This document shows positions 1 to 6,907 of a stretch of 14,881 nt of DNA, in pieces. Position 1 is the stretch's first letter, and every line of letters begins with the position of its first letter. This DNA is from an uncultured Oscillospiraceae bacterium. GTDB lineage: Bacteria > Bacillota_A > Clostridia > Oscillospirales > Acutalibacteraceae. Under the pieces are notes generated by a model. That model did not search any database, was not told the DNA's origin, and saw only the letters and a list, made by a program, of their open reading frames with translations. Position numbers and translations under genes: made by a program. The DNA lies in NCBI GenBank assembly GCA_910589395.1, contig CAJUTL010000051.1, positions 1-14,881 on the forward strand. Reading direction: 5' to 3'.

Positions 1-28
1 TTTAGCGGTTATCCGCTCACCTCCCACC

Positions 29-143
29 TGTCATTCTGAACGAAGTGAAGAATCTTGTCCTTCGCCCTTTTGCCCTGGAATTAAGGACGAGACCCTTCAT
101 CGAGAAAGCTATAGCTTTCCGCGCTTTTTGCTCAGTAATGACA
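29..143. repeat. MITE-like dispersed repeat with imperfect terminal inverted repeats
   Basis: The left end begins TGTCATTCTGAAC and the right end, read on the other strand, begins TGTCATTACTGAGC, giving imperfect terminal inverted repeats around a 115-base segment with no ORF. A perfect 16-base palindrome, GAAAGCTATAGCTTTC, sits inside at 104-119. Sequences of the type TCATTCTGA..GAAG..GAAGAATC recur between genes in many clostridial genomes as far as I recall; copy number in this genome cannot be seen here. No flanking target duplication is obvious. Confidence 0.55.
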
Positions 144-509
144 AAAAGGGGGGCTTGCCCTTTTCTAAACAACTAACATCTTACGACTAATGACTGGTCA
201 GCCGCTCTACAAAAATACTTATAACAAGCTTGTCCCAGGTGTTTTTTCTGTGAAATGAAAAATAAACATAAAAAGGCACCCCGAGCGCAGACGCCTGAGG
301 CGTCTTGAAAAATTTTTGCGCTCTTGATTTTTACTAGAATTTCTATTAGAATGAGAGAAATAGAAAAATAGAATAAAAAGCCGGTTTGATATTCTGGATT
401 TTTATAAATATTGCCTTTTGAGTCCCGTAAACAACAAGAAATCAGACTTCGGGTATCAAAATGCACAATTTTTTGAAAAATTTTTTGATTCTGCTGTCAG
501 AGCAGACAA
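144..509. other. AT-rich intergenic stretch without a gene
   Basis: I see no supported gene. ORFs of 83 and 97 codons here lack ribosome binding sites and recognisable protein features. It holds a 7-bp hairpin at 144-164, a nested inverted repeat at 283-323, short TAGAA-rich runs at about 338-378, and the 10-mer AATTTTTTGA twice at a 12-base period (467-476, 479-488). The A/T tracts just upstream of the promoter at 510 could act as an UP-like or curved element, which is inference. Confidence 0.6.
283..323. repeat. Nested inverted repeat / hairpin
   Basis: GAGCGCA (283-289) pairs with TGCGCTC (317-323). Inside it AGACGCC (289-295) pairs with GGCGTCT (299-305) across a TGA loop, sharing base 289 with the outer arm. 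A palindromic AAAAATTTTT run (308-317) lies between the inner and outer right arms. It could be a terminator relic or part of a dispersed repeat; no gene ends next to it in the window. Confidence 0.45.
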
Positions 510-538
510 TTTACATTTCGAGAAAAGAATGTTAAAAT
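510..538 (+). promoter_or_regulatory. Predicted sigma-A promoter for the rex-adhE unit
   Basis: A -35 box TTTACA (510-515) is followed after exactly 17 bases by a -10 box TAAAAT (533-538), each one mismatch from consensus. Transcription would start near 545, giving a leader of about 258 nt before rex. It is the best promoter upstream of rex and is overlapped by the predicted Rex operator, which supports both calls. Confidence 0.65.
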
Positions 539-546
539 ATTATCAA
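529..546. promoter_or_regulatory. Predicted Rex operator overlapping the -10 box
   Basis: The site ATGTTAA-AATA-TTATCAA matches the clostridial Rex consensus TTGTTAA-N4-TTAACAA at 12 of 14 defined positions; the mismatches are the first base and the fourth base of the right half. It covers the -10 box of the promoter at 510-538, so Rex bound there should block RNA polymerase. It lies upstream of rex itself and adhE, a classical Rex target, so autoregulation plus NADH-responsive control of adhE is expected. The consensus is recalled from Rex regulon studies; binding is inferred. Confidence 0.65.
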
Positions 547-551
547 AGTCA

Positions 552-559
552 AAAAGGAG
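552..559 (+). promoter_or_regulatory. Orphan ribosome binding site
   Basis: AAAAGGAG lies just after the expected transcription start but is followed by no ATG, GTG or TTG at usable spacing. The next real gene, rex, starts 243 bases later. The simplest reading is that it once served rex and was separated from it by the repeat-like segment that begins next to it. Confidence 0.4.
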
Positions 560-560
560 A

Positions 561-785
561 ATTTCACAGTCATTTCCGCTCCGAAAGGAAATGGCAAAAT
601 TGGTCTCCAGACAGCTGCTTTTATGATACGCTGCAATACCGTAACAGCTTTTTGAAGACTCGCTTTTGAAGTGTGATCCTTTTTGAAAAAGGGGGAGGAG
701 GGGAAAACGGTATTTTCGTAATGGCTTTGCAGCTTTTCGGGAAGAAAGCGCTTCTTCCTGCCAAAAAGCTGGCCCTTGTGAAATT
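561..785. repeat. Probable MITE-like insertion in the rex leader
   Basis: The segment begins AATTTCACA and ends with the exact reverse complement TGTGAAATT, a 9-bp terminal inverted repeat about 225 bases apart. It carries subterminal hairpins: CATTTCC/GGAAATG at 571-593, and a two-tier one at 730-771 (CAGCTTTT..AAAAGCTG enclosing GGAAGAA..TTCTTCC). All frames are short or unrecognisable, so no gene is called. AAAGG occurs near both flanks (left at 554-558 within the orphan ribosome binding site, right at 788-792 before rex) and may be a target duplication, though the boundaries do not align cleanly. Confidence 0.45.
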
Positions 786-802
786 GCCAAAGGTCTCAAG
801 CT

Positions 803-1441
803 ATGGAGATTCAATCTGTTTCCAGACAGACTTTACAACGCCTTCCGAGATATTTGAGTTATCTGAAAAGCTTGCCGGACAGCGGCTCAAAATGTATTTC
901 CGCCACGATCATCGCGGAAGCATTGCATTTGAATCATGTGGTGGTCCGAAAGGATCTGGCGGCTGTCAGCGGTTCCGGCAGACCGAAAATCGGGTATGTT
1001 CGGCTGGAATTGATCCGGGAGCTGGAGGCTTTTCTGGGGTACGATAATCTGGAGGACGCTGTATTGGTAGGAGCCGGAAGAATGGGAAAGGCGCTGCTTT
1101 CCTATGACGGCTTTCAGCAGTACGGGCTGAATATCGCGGCAGCTTTTGACAGCGATCCCGCGCTTGCGTATACCGAAGCGGAGGGAAAAAAGATCCTGCC
1201 CATGGAAAAACTGGGGGATCTATGCAGGCGGTTGGGGATCCACATGGGGATCATCACCGTGCCTGGCTCCAATGCGCAAGCCGTGTGCAGCCTGCTGGTC
1301 GACAGCGGTGTGCTGGCTATTTGGAATTTTTCCAATGTCCATTTGGACGTTCCTGAGGGAGTCCTGGTTCAAAATGAGAATTTGGCAGTTTCCCTTGCCC
1401 TTCTTTCCAATCACCTCAAGGAGCGGTTTCCTACAAAATAA
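803..1441 (+). CDS. rex: Redox-sensing transcriptional repressor Rex
   Basis: A 212-residue protein of usual Rex length. The N-terminal winged-helix DNA-binding domain (about 8-75) contains RLPRYLSYL and the VVRKDL recognition region. The Rossmann domain follows, with the dinucleotide motif GAGRMG at 90-95 and the typical C-terminal NF..V.LDVPEGVLV and LAVSLALL segments. Rex family proteins leave DNA when NADH rises relative to NAD+ and so derepress fermentative genes such as adhE. The linker after RKDL (AAVSGSGRPKIGY) is more divergent than the classical YFGEFG..GVGY form. ATG 803 is chosen because it begins where family members begin; its binding site (AAAGG, 788-792) is modest. adhE follows within 24 nt, so the two are probably cotranscribed, and the operator at 529-546 suggests autoregulation. 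The family call is firm. Confidence 0.95.
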   Translation: MEIQSVSRQTLQRLPRYLSYLKSLPDSGSKCISATIIAEALHLNHVVVRKDLAAVSGSGRPKIGYVRLELIRELEAFLGYDNLEDAVLVGAGRMGKALLSYDGFQQYGLNIAAAFDSDPALAYTEAEGKKILPMEKLGDLCRRLGIHMGIITVPGSNAQAVCSLLVDSGVLAIWNFSNVHLDVPEGVLVQNENLAVSLALLSNHLKERFPTK

Positions 1442-1465
1442 ATCAAGAAAAGGATGGATCATCTC

Positions 1466-4072
1466 ATGGAAAGCAAGATGACTTACGAGATCGTGGAGAA
1501 CGCGGAAACCTTTGAAAGAATGCTTGCCCGCGTTCGGGAAGCGCAGAAGATCTACGCTGCCTATACCCAGGAGCAGGTGGACGAGATCTTCCGGGCTGCG
1601 GCTATGGCCGCCAACCTGCAGCGCATTCCGCTGGCGAAGATGGCTGTGGAAGAAACCGGTATGGGTGTGGTGGAGGATAAGGTCATCAAAAACCACTATG
1701 CCGCCGAGTACATCTACAACACCTATAAAAACACAAAGACCTGCGGCGTGGTGGAGGAGGATCCGGCCTTTGGTATTCGGAAGGTAGCGGAGCCCATCGG
1801 TGTGATCGCAGCGGTCATTCCCACCACGAACCCCACCTCTACCGCGATCTTTAAAACCCTGCTCGCTTTGAAAACCAGAAACGGCATTATCATCAGCCCT
1901 CATCCCCGTGCCAAGAAATGCACCATTGAGGCTGCCAAGGTGGTACTGGAAGCTGCGGTAAAGGCCGGCGCGCCGGAAGGACTTTTCGGCTGGATCGATA
2001 TTCCCTCTCTGGAGCTGACCAATCAGGTCATGGCGGAGGCGGATATTATTCTGGCTACCGGCGGCCCCGGCATGGTAAAGGCCGCTTATTCCTCCGGAAC
2101 CCCTGCTTTGGGCGTGGGCGCGGGCAATACTCCCGCCATTATTGACGATACTGCCGATGTGATCCTGGCGGTGAACTCCATTATTCATTCCAAAACCTTC
2201 GATAACGGCATGATCTGTGCCTCCGAGCAGTCTGTGATCGTGCTGGATAAGGTTTATAAGGCCGTCAAGGAGGAATTCCAGAAGCGCGGCTGCTATTTCC
2301 TGAACAAGGCGGAAACGGAGAAGGTTCGGAAAACGATCCTGATAAACGGCGCCCTGAATGCGAAGATCGTAGGTCAGAAGGCCCATACGATCGCTGCTTT
2401 GGCAGGCGTGAATGTGCCGGAGGATACCAAGATCATCATCGGCGAGGTGGAGCGTGTGGATATCTCCGAGGAATTCGCCCATGAAAAACTCTCTCCTGTG
2501 CTTGCCATGTATAAGGCAAAAACCTTTGACGAGGCCATTGAAAAGGCGGAGCATTTGATCGCTGACGGTGGCTATGGCCATACGGCTTCCCTTTATATCG
2601 ACCCCACCGAGGAAGAAAAGCGTGCAAAGCATCAGGAGGCTATGAAAACCTGCCGCATTTTGATCAATACCCCCTCCTCTCAGGGTGGCATCGGCGACCT
2701 TTATAACTTCAAGCTGGTTCCCTCTCTGACGCTGGGCTGCGGCTCCTGGGGCGGCAACTCTGTTTCGGAGAATGTGGGTGTGAAGCATCTGCTGAATATC
2801 AAAACCGTTGCCGAGAGGAGAGAGAATATGCTGTGGTTCCGGGTGCCTGAGAAGGTTTATTTCAAGAAGGGCTGTATGCCCGTGGCTCTGGATGAGCTGA
2901 GAACAGAATATCACAAGAAGAAAGCCTTTATCGTGACCGATACCTTCCTGTATCAAAACGGCTACACCAAGCCCATTACCGATAAGCTGGACGAAATGGG
3001 GATTCGCTATTCCTGCTTCTGGAATGTTCAGCCCGATCCTACCCTGGGCAACGCCCTGGAGGGCGTGGAGCAGATTCGCGCCTTTGAACCCGATGTGATC
3101 ATTGCCCTGGGCGGCGGCTCCGCCATGGACGCGGCGAAGATCATGTGGGTGCTGTATGAGCACCCGGACGCCGACTTCCAGTCCATGGCCATGGACTTTA
3201 TGGATATCCGCAAAAGAATCTACAAGTTCCCCAAAATGGGAGAAAAAGCCATGTTTGTGGCGATCCCCACCTCTGCCGGTACCGGCTCTGAGGTGACGCC
3301 TTTCGCCATTATCACCGATGAAAAAACGGGCACCAAGTGGCCTCTGGCCGATTATGAGCTGCTGCCCAACATGGCCATTGTGGACGTGGACAACATGATG
3401 AACGCCCCCAAGGGCCTGACCAGTGCTTCCGGTATCGATGTCATGACCCACGCCATTGAGGCCTATGTATCTATTATGGCCACACAGTTTACAGACGGCC
3501 TTGCCCTGAAGGCCATGAAAGCTGTATTTGATTATCTGCCCTCCGCCTATGAAAACGGCGCGAAGGATCCCGTTGCCCGGGAAAAAATGGCGGAAGCCTC
3601 CTGTATGGCGGGTATGGCCTTTGCCAACGCCTTCCTGGGGGTAAACCATTCCATGGCCCACAAGCTGGGCGCATATCACCACCTGCCCCACGGTGTGGCA
3701 AACGCCTTGATCCTCACAGAGGTCATGCGCTATAACGCGGCCGATGTTCCCGTAAAGATGGGCACCTTCTCCCAGTACCAGTATCCTCACGCCAAGGAGC
3801 GCTATGTGGAGGCCGCCCGGTTCTGCGGAATTCAAGGGAAAAACGATGATGAAGTCTTTGAAAACTTCCTGAAAGCTCTGGAAGAGCTGAAGAAAAAGAT
3901 CGGGATTAAAAAGACCATCAAAGATTACGGCGTGGACGAGAAGTACTTCCTGGAAACCTTGGACGAAATGGTAGAGAACGCCTTTAACGATCAGTGCACC
4001 GGCGCCAATCCCAGATATCCGCTGATGAGCGAGATCAAGGAAATCTACCTGAAGTGCTACTATGGGAAATAA
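1466..4072 (+). CDS. adhE: Bifunctional aldehyde-alcohol dehydrogenase AdhE
   Basis: An 868-residue fusion that reduces acetyl-CoA to acetaldehyde and then ethanol, using two NADH. The N-terminal aldehyde dehydrogenase domain (to about 440) has the catalytic cysteine in GMICASEQ (Cys251) and the IPTTNPTST segment. The C-terminal iron alcohol dehydrogenase domain has the GGGSAMDAAK nucleotide loop. Its expected metal ligands are present with the same spacing as in E. coli AdhE: Asp658, His662, His728, His742. Length matches the family (about 860-890). Proteins of this type assemble into cytoplasmic spirosome filaments. Three in-frame ATGs compete (1454, 1466, 1478). AAGGA at 1449-1453 abuts the first, so 1466 is preferred, though its spacing (12 nt) is long. 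The next gene starts 15 nt after the stop. Regulation by Rex at 529-546 is likely. Confidence 0.96.
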   Translation: MESKMTYEIVENAETFERMLARVREAQKIYAAYTQEQVDEIFRAAAMAANLQRIPLAKMAVEETGMGVVEDKVIKNHYAAEYIYNTYKNTKTCGVVEEDPAFGIRKVAEPIGVIAAVIPTTNPTSTAIFKTLLALKTRNGIIISPHPRAKKCTIEAAKVVLEAAVKAGAPEGLFGWIDIPSLELTNQVMAEADIILATGGPGMVKAAYSSGTPALGVGAGNTPAIIDDTADVILAVNSIIHSKTFDNGMICASEQSVIVLDKVYKAVKEEFQKRGCYFLNKAETEKVRKTILINGALNAKIVGQKAHTIAALAGVNVPEDTKIIIGEVERVDISEEFAHEKLSPVLAMYKAKTFDEAIEKAEHLIADGGYGHTASLYIDPTEEEKRAKHQEAMKTCRILINTPSSQGGIGDLYNFKLVPSLTLGCGSWGGNSVSENVGVKHLLNIKTVAERRENMLWFRVPEKVYFKKGCMPVALDELRTEYHKKKAFIVTDTFLYQNGYTKPITDKLDEMGIRYSCFWNVQPDPTLGNALEGVEQIRAFEPDVIIALGGGSAMDAAKIMWVLYEHPDADFQSMAMDFMDIRKRIYKFPKMGEKAMFVAIPTSAGTGSEVTPFAIITDEKTGTKWPLADYELLPNMAIVDVDNMMNAPKGLTSASGIDVMTHAIEAYVSIMATQFTDGLALKAMKAVFDYLPSAYENGAKDPVAREKMAEASCMAGMAFANAFLGVNHSMAHKLGAYHHLPHGVANALILTEVMRYNAADVPVKMGTFSQYQYPHAKERYVEAARFCGIQGKNDDEVFENFLKALEELKKKIGIKKTIKDYGVDEKYFLETLDEMVENAFNDQCTGANPRYPLMSEIKEIYLKCYYGK

Positions 4073-4087
4073 TTGGAGGAGTTTATT

Positions 4088-4837
4088 ATGAAGCTGGAAA
4101 AAATTATCGCGGTCAGAAATTCCAAAACCATCTATCGGGACGGAAAGTACGCCATCAAGGTATTCGATGAAGAGTATTCCAAAGCAGATATTCTGAACGA
4201 AGCACTGAACATTGCCAGGGTAGAGGAGACCGGCATGCCGATCCCCGGCGTGGAAGAGGTGGCGAAGATCGATGGAAAATGGGCGATCGTTACCGAGTTT
4301 GTAGAGGGAAAAACCATCGCGCAGCTGATGGAGGAAAATCCTGAGAAGAAAGAGGAATATCTGGAGCGTTTTGTGGATATTCAGCTGGAAATGCACCAAA
4401 AGACCGCGCCCCGCCTCAATAAGCTGAAGGATAAGATGAAGCGGAAAATTTCCGAAACCAAGCTGGACGCCACCACCCGCTATGAGCTGGACGCTCGTCT
4501 GGGCAGCATGCCGAAGCACAATAAGCTTTGCCATGGAGATTTCAATCCCACCAACGTGGTGATCCGGGCGGACGGCAGCTATGCCATACTGGACTGGGCC
4601 CACGCCACCCAGGGCAACGCCAGTGCCGATGCCGCCCGCACCTATCTGCTGTTCTGCCTGAACGGCGATACGGAAACAGCGGATCGGTATATGGACCTGT
4701 TCTGCAAAAAGAGCGATACCGCTAAGCAATATGTGCAGAAGTGGCTTCCCATTGTGGCGGCTTCCCAGTCTGTAAAGGGCAAACCGGAGGAGCAGGAATT
4801 TTTGATGCGCTGGGTCAACGTGGTAGAGTACGAATAA
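4088..4837 (+). CDS. APH/choline-kinase-fold phosphotransferase
   Basis: A 249-residue protein with the kinase core of the aminoglycoside phosphotransferase superfamily. The N-terminal lobe (YAIKVF, then EEVAKIDGKWAIVTEFVEG) is followed by the catalytic loop HGDFNPTN, with Asp151 as catalytic base and Asn156 as Mg ligand, and by LDW with Asp169, the DFG equivalent. The C-terminal helical region is compact. The family phosphorylates small molecules (antibiotics, choline, homoserine, sugars) and occasionally proteins; the substrate cannot be read from sequence. ATG 4088 is chosen because GGAGG lies 7-8 bases upstream; a TTG at 4073 would include that ribosome binding site in the gene. It sits 15 nt after adhE and just before the hydrogen genes, so a resistance role seems unlikely and a metabolic or signalling role likelier (inference). 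Confidence 0.85.
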   Translation: MKLEKIIAVRNSKTIYRDGKYAIKVFDEEYSKADILNEALNIARVEETGMPIPGVEEVAKIDGKWAIVTEFVEGKTIAQLMEENPEKKEEYLERFVDIQLEMHQKTAPRLNKLKDKMKRKISETKLDATTRYELDARLGSMPKHNKLCHGDFNPTNVVIRADGSYAILDWAHATQGNASADAARTYLLFCLNGDTETADRYMDLFCKKSDTAKQYVQKWLPIVAASQSVKGKPEEQEFLMRWVNVVEYE

Positions 4838-4879
4838 AGACAGCTTCCATTTGTTTGCCCAGCTAAAGAAAGGATCGTG

Positions 4880-5128
4880 GTGCTTACAATGAAGGTTACC
4901 ATTTGTATTGGCAGCTCCTGCCACCTGAAGGGTTCCCGGCAGATCGTGGAGCGGCTTCAGGCGCTGGTGAAGGAAAATCATCTGGAAGACAAAGTGGAGC
5001 TGAGCGGTACGTTCTGTATGGGAAATTGCGTGAATGGCGTCAGTGTAACCGTGGACGGGCGGCTTTGCTCGCTGTCACCGGAGAATACGGAGGAGTTCTT
5101 TCAAAAAGAGATCCTTGCCGCCATATAA
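4880..5128 (+). CDS. Small thioredoxin-like [2Fe-2S] ferredoxin (NuoE/HydC-like)
   Basis: About 82 residues with the cysteine pattern of thioredoxin-fold [2Fe-2S] proteins: C-x4-C in CIGSSC near the start and C-x3-C in CMGNC in the second half, as in NuoE and HydC. It is only the domain core, lacking the N-terminal helical part of full NuoE subunits. It probably passes electrons to or from the neighbouring hydrogenase proteins; no NuoF-like flavoprotein is present in the window. Start choice: AAAGGA (4869-4874) is well placed for GTG 4880, while ATG 4889, where family similarity begins, is 14 bases away from it; the difference is three residues. It follows the kinase gene by 42 nt with no terminator between. 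The fold is clear; the redox partner is inferred. Confidence 0.88.
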   Translation: MLTMKVTICIGSSCHLKGSRQIVERLQALVKENHLEDKVELSGTFCMGNCVNGVSVTVDGRLCSLSPENTEEFFQKEILAAI

Positions 5129-5137
5129 AGCCGCACG

Positions 5138-5184
5138 GCGGGCAGGCTCCATCGGGAAATTTCCTGTGATGGGGCCTGCCTCGC
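5138..5184 (+). promoter_or_regulatory. Strong intercistronic hairpin before hydS
   Basis: Bases 5141-5153 pair with 5168-5180 in a 13-bp stem with one G-T wobble and a 14-nt loop that itself contains the palindrome GGAAATTTCC. Three more pairs (GCG 5138-5140 with CGC 5182-5184) extend it past a one-base bulge. No T-run follows, so it is not a typical intrinsic terminator. It may be an RNA processing or stability element separating the [2Fe-2S] gene from hydS. It lies in a 105-nt gap in which I see no clear promoter. Confidence 0.5.
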
Positions 5185-5233
5185 ATACGGCAGTCTCCGG
5201 TTACTCTATCGGACACAAGAGAGGGGAAGGTCC

Positions 5234-6907
5234 ATGGCCGACTATCTGAAGCTGAAAAAGTCAAACTGCGTAAATTGCTATAAGTGCATTCGCCATTGTC
5301 CGGTAAAGTCTATCAGGTTTTCTTCCGGGCAGGCCCATATCGTCAGTGATGAGTGCATTCTCTGTGGCAGCTGTTTTGTGGTTTGTCCTCAGAACGCCAA
5401 GGAGATCCGCAGCGATATCGGGCGGGCAAAGGAGTTGATCCAAAACGGTAAAACTGTGGTAAGCCTGGCGCCGTCCTTTGTGGCAAATTATGAAGGCGCC
5501 ACCATTGCCTCCATGGAAGCGGCGTTAAAGAAGCTGGGCTTTTCCGCGGTGGAGGAAACCGCTGTAGGCGCGTCCATTGTTAAAACCGAATATGAGAAGC
5601 TCATTCAGGAAGGAAAAATGGACGTGATCATTTCCTCCTGCTGTCATTCCCTGAATCTGCTGGTTCAGAAGTACTATCCCGAGGCGCTTCCGTACCTTGC
5701 TCCTGTGCTGTCTCCCATGCAGGCCCATTGCCGAAAGCTGAAAAAGGAAGACCCTCAGGTACATACGGTATTCATCGGCCCCTGTGTTTCCAAAAAGGCA
5801 GAGGCGGAGGAATATCCCGGCGATGTGGATTGTGTGCTCACCTTTGAGGAACTGTCCCAATGGCTGAATCAGGAGGGAATCGCGATCGAAAGCGGCGAAG
5901 ATCATCAGGAGGAAAGCCGTTCCCGGTTGTTCCCAACCTCCGGCGGCATTTTGCGCAGCATGGAGCAGGATTCTCCAGACTACGCCTATTTGGTGGTGGA
6001 CGGCGTGGAAAACTGCATGCACGCTCTGGAGGATATCAAGCAGGGCAAGCTGAAAAAATGCTTTGTGGAAATGTCGATCTGCGCGGGAAGCTGTGTAGGC
6101 GGCCCGGCCATGGAGAAGAGCCGCCGTATGCCTGTTACCGATTATATCGCGGTGAACCGGTATGCCGGAAAAAAAGATTTTCCGGTGGAGCAGCCTCCGG
6201 AGGAGGAGCTTTTCAAGAACCACAAATTCTTAGGGCTTCACCGGCAGATGCCGGGGCAGCGGGATATTGAAGAGATCCTGCGGAAAATGGGCAAGGAGAG
6301 CCCGGAAAAGGAATTGAACTGCGGGGCCTGCGGCTATAATACCTGCCGGGAAAAGGCCATGGCGGTCTATTTCGGAAAGGCCAGCATTGAAATGTGCCTG
6401 CCCTTCCTGAAGGATAAAGCGGAGTCCTTCTCCGACAACATCATCAACAATTCTCCCAACGGCATTATCGCGCTGAACGAGGCGCTGGAGGTACAGCAGA
6501 TCAATTCCGCCGCCTGCCGGATCATGAATATCCGCCACCCCTCCGATGTGATGGGCGACCAGGTGATCCGCATTCTGGATCCCAAGGTGTTTCTGGACGT
6601 GATGCAGACGGGGCAAAGTGTGCGGGACGAAAAGGTGTACCTGGCGGAATACCGGAAATACGTGGAAGAAACCGTGATCTATGATAAAAATTATCATGTG
6701 GTCATGTGCATCATGCGGGACGTGACCGAGGAAGAAAACGAGCGAAAGAAGAAAGAAGAGCTGCACCGGTCCACCGTAGCGGTGACAGATCAGGTCATTG
6801 AAAAGCAAATGCGCGTCGTGCAGGAGATCGCCTCTCTTTTGGGCGAGACCACCGCGGAAACGAAGATCGCGCTGACAAATTTGAAGGATTCGCTGCATGA
6901 TGAATGA
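5234..6907 (+). CDS. hydS: PAS-containing sensory-type [FeFe] hydrogenase (HydS / group C)
   Basis: A 557-residue multidomain protein. Two [4Fe-4S] ferredoxin motifs come first (Cys12/15/18/22 and Cys41/44/47/51). The H-cluster domain follows, with all expected cluster cysteines: SSCCHS (Cys136, Cys137), GPCVSKK (Cys184) and CAGSC (Cys283, Cys287). Next are a four-cysteine Fe-S domain (Cys363/366/371/388, CGACGYNTC), a PAS domain (about 400-500) and a charged, probably coiled-coil C-terminus. This architecture is that of sensory hydrogenases (HydS, and the PAS hydrogenase of hfs-type clusters as I recall them), thought to detect H2 or redox state and signal through the PAS domain rather than make H2 in bulk. 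L1 has His where catalytic enzymes have Pro (TSCCP). ATG 5234 follows GAGGGGAAGG. The gene overlaps the phosphatase gene by 11 nt, implying coupled translation. Confidence 0.9.
   Translation: MADYLKLKKSNCVNCYKCIRHCPVKSIRFSSGQAHIVSDECILCGSCFVVCPQNAKEIRSDIGRAKELIQNGKTVVSLAPSFVANYEGATIASMEAALKKLGFSAVEETAVGASIVKTEYEKLIQEGKMDVIISSCCHSLNLLVQKYYPEALPYLAPVLSPMQAHCRKLKKEDPQVHTVFIGPCVSKKAEAEEYPGDVDCVLTFEELSQWLNQEGIAIESGEDHQEESRSRLFPTSGGILRSMEQDSPDYAYLVVDGVENCMHALEDIKQGKLKKCFVEMSICAGSCVGGPAMEKSRRMPVTDYIAVNRYAGKKDFPVEQPPEEELFKNHKFLGLHRQMPGQRDIEEILRKMGKESPEKELNCGACGYNTCREKAMAVYFGKASIEMCLPFLKDKAESFSDNIINNSPNGIIALNEALEVQQINSAACRIMNIRHPSDVMGDQVIRILDPKVFLDVMQTGQSVRDEKVYLAEYRKYVEETVIYDKNYHVVMCIMRDVTEEENERKKKEELHRSTVAVTDQVIEKQMRVVQEIASLLGETTAETKIALTNLKDSLHDE

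Noticed and set aside
561..660. A frame containing APKGNGKIGL that resembles an ATPase P-loop
   Set aside because: It has no start codon, ends after about 30 codons and lies within the repeat-like segment; the resemblance is probably chance.
776..793. TTGTGAAATT just before rex as a second Rex operator
   Set aside because: Only one half resembles the consensus; the other half (GCCAAAG) does not, and the sequence is better explained as the right inverted repeat of the inserted segment.
173..814. Three overlapping ORFs of 83-105 codons upstream of rex
   Set aside because: No ribosome binding sites at their starts, no recognisable domains, and they run through the hairpins and the repeat-like segment.
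1220..4981. 1253-codon open frame on the minus strand opposite rex, adhE and the kinase gene
   Set aside because: It is codon-aligned with the real plus-strand genes, all three in the same frame. It stays open because those genes rarely use TTA, CTA and TCA codons. Its translation is repetitive and unlike any family.
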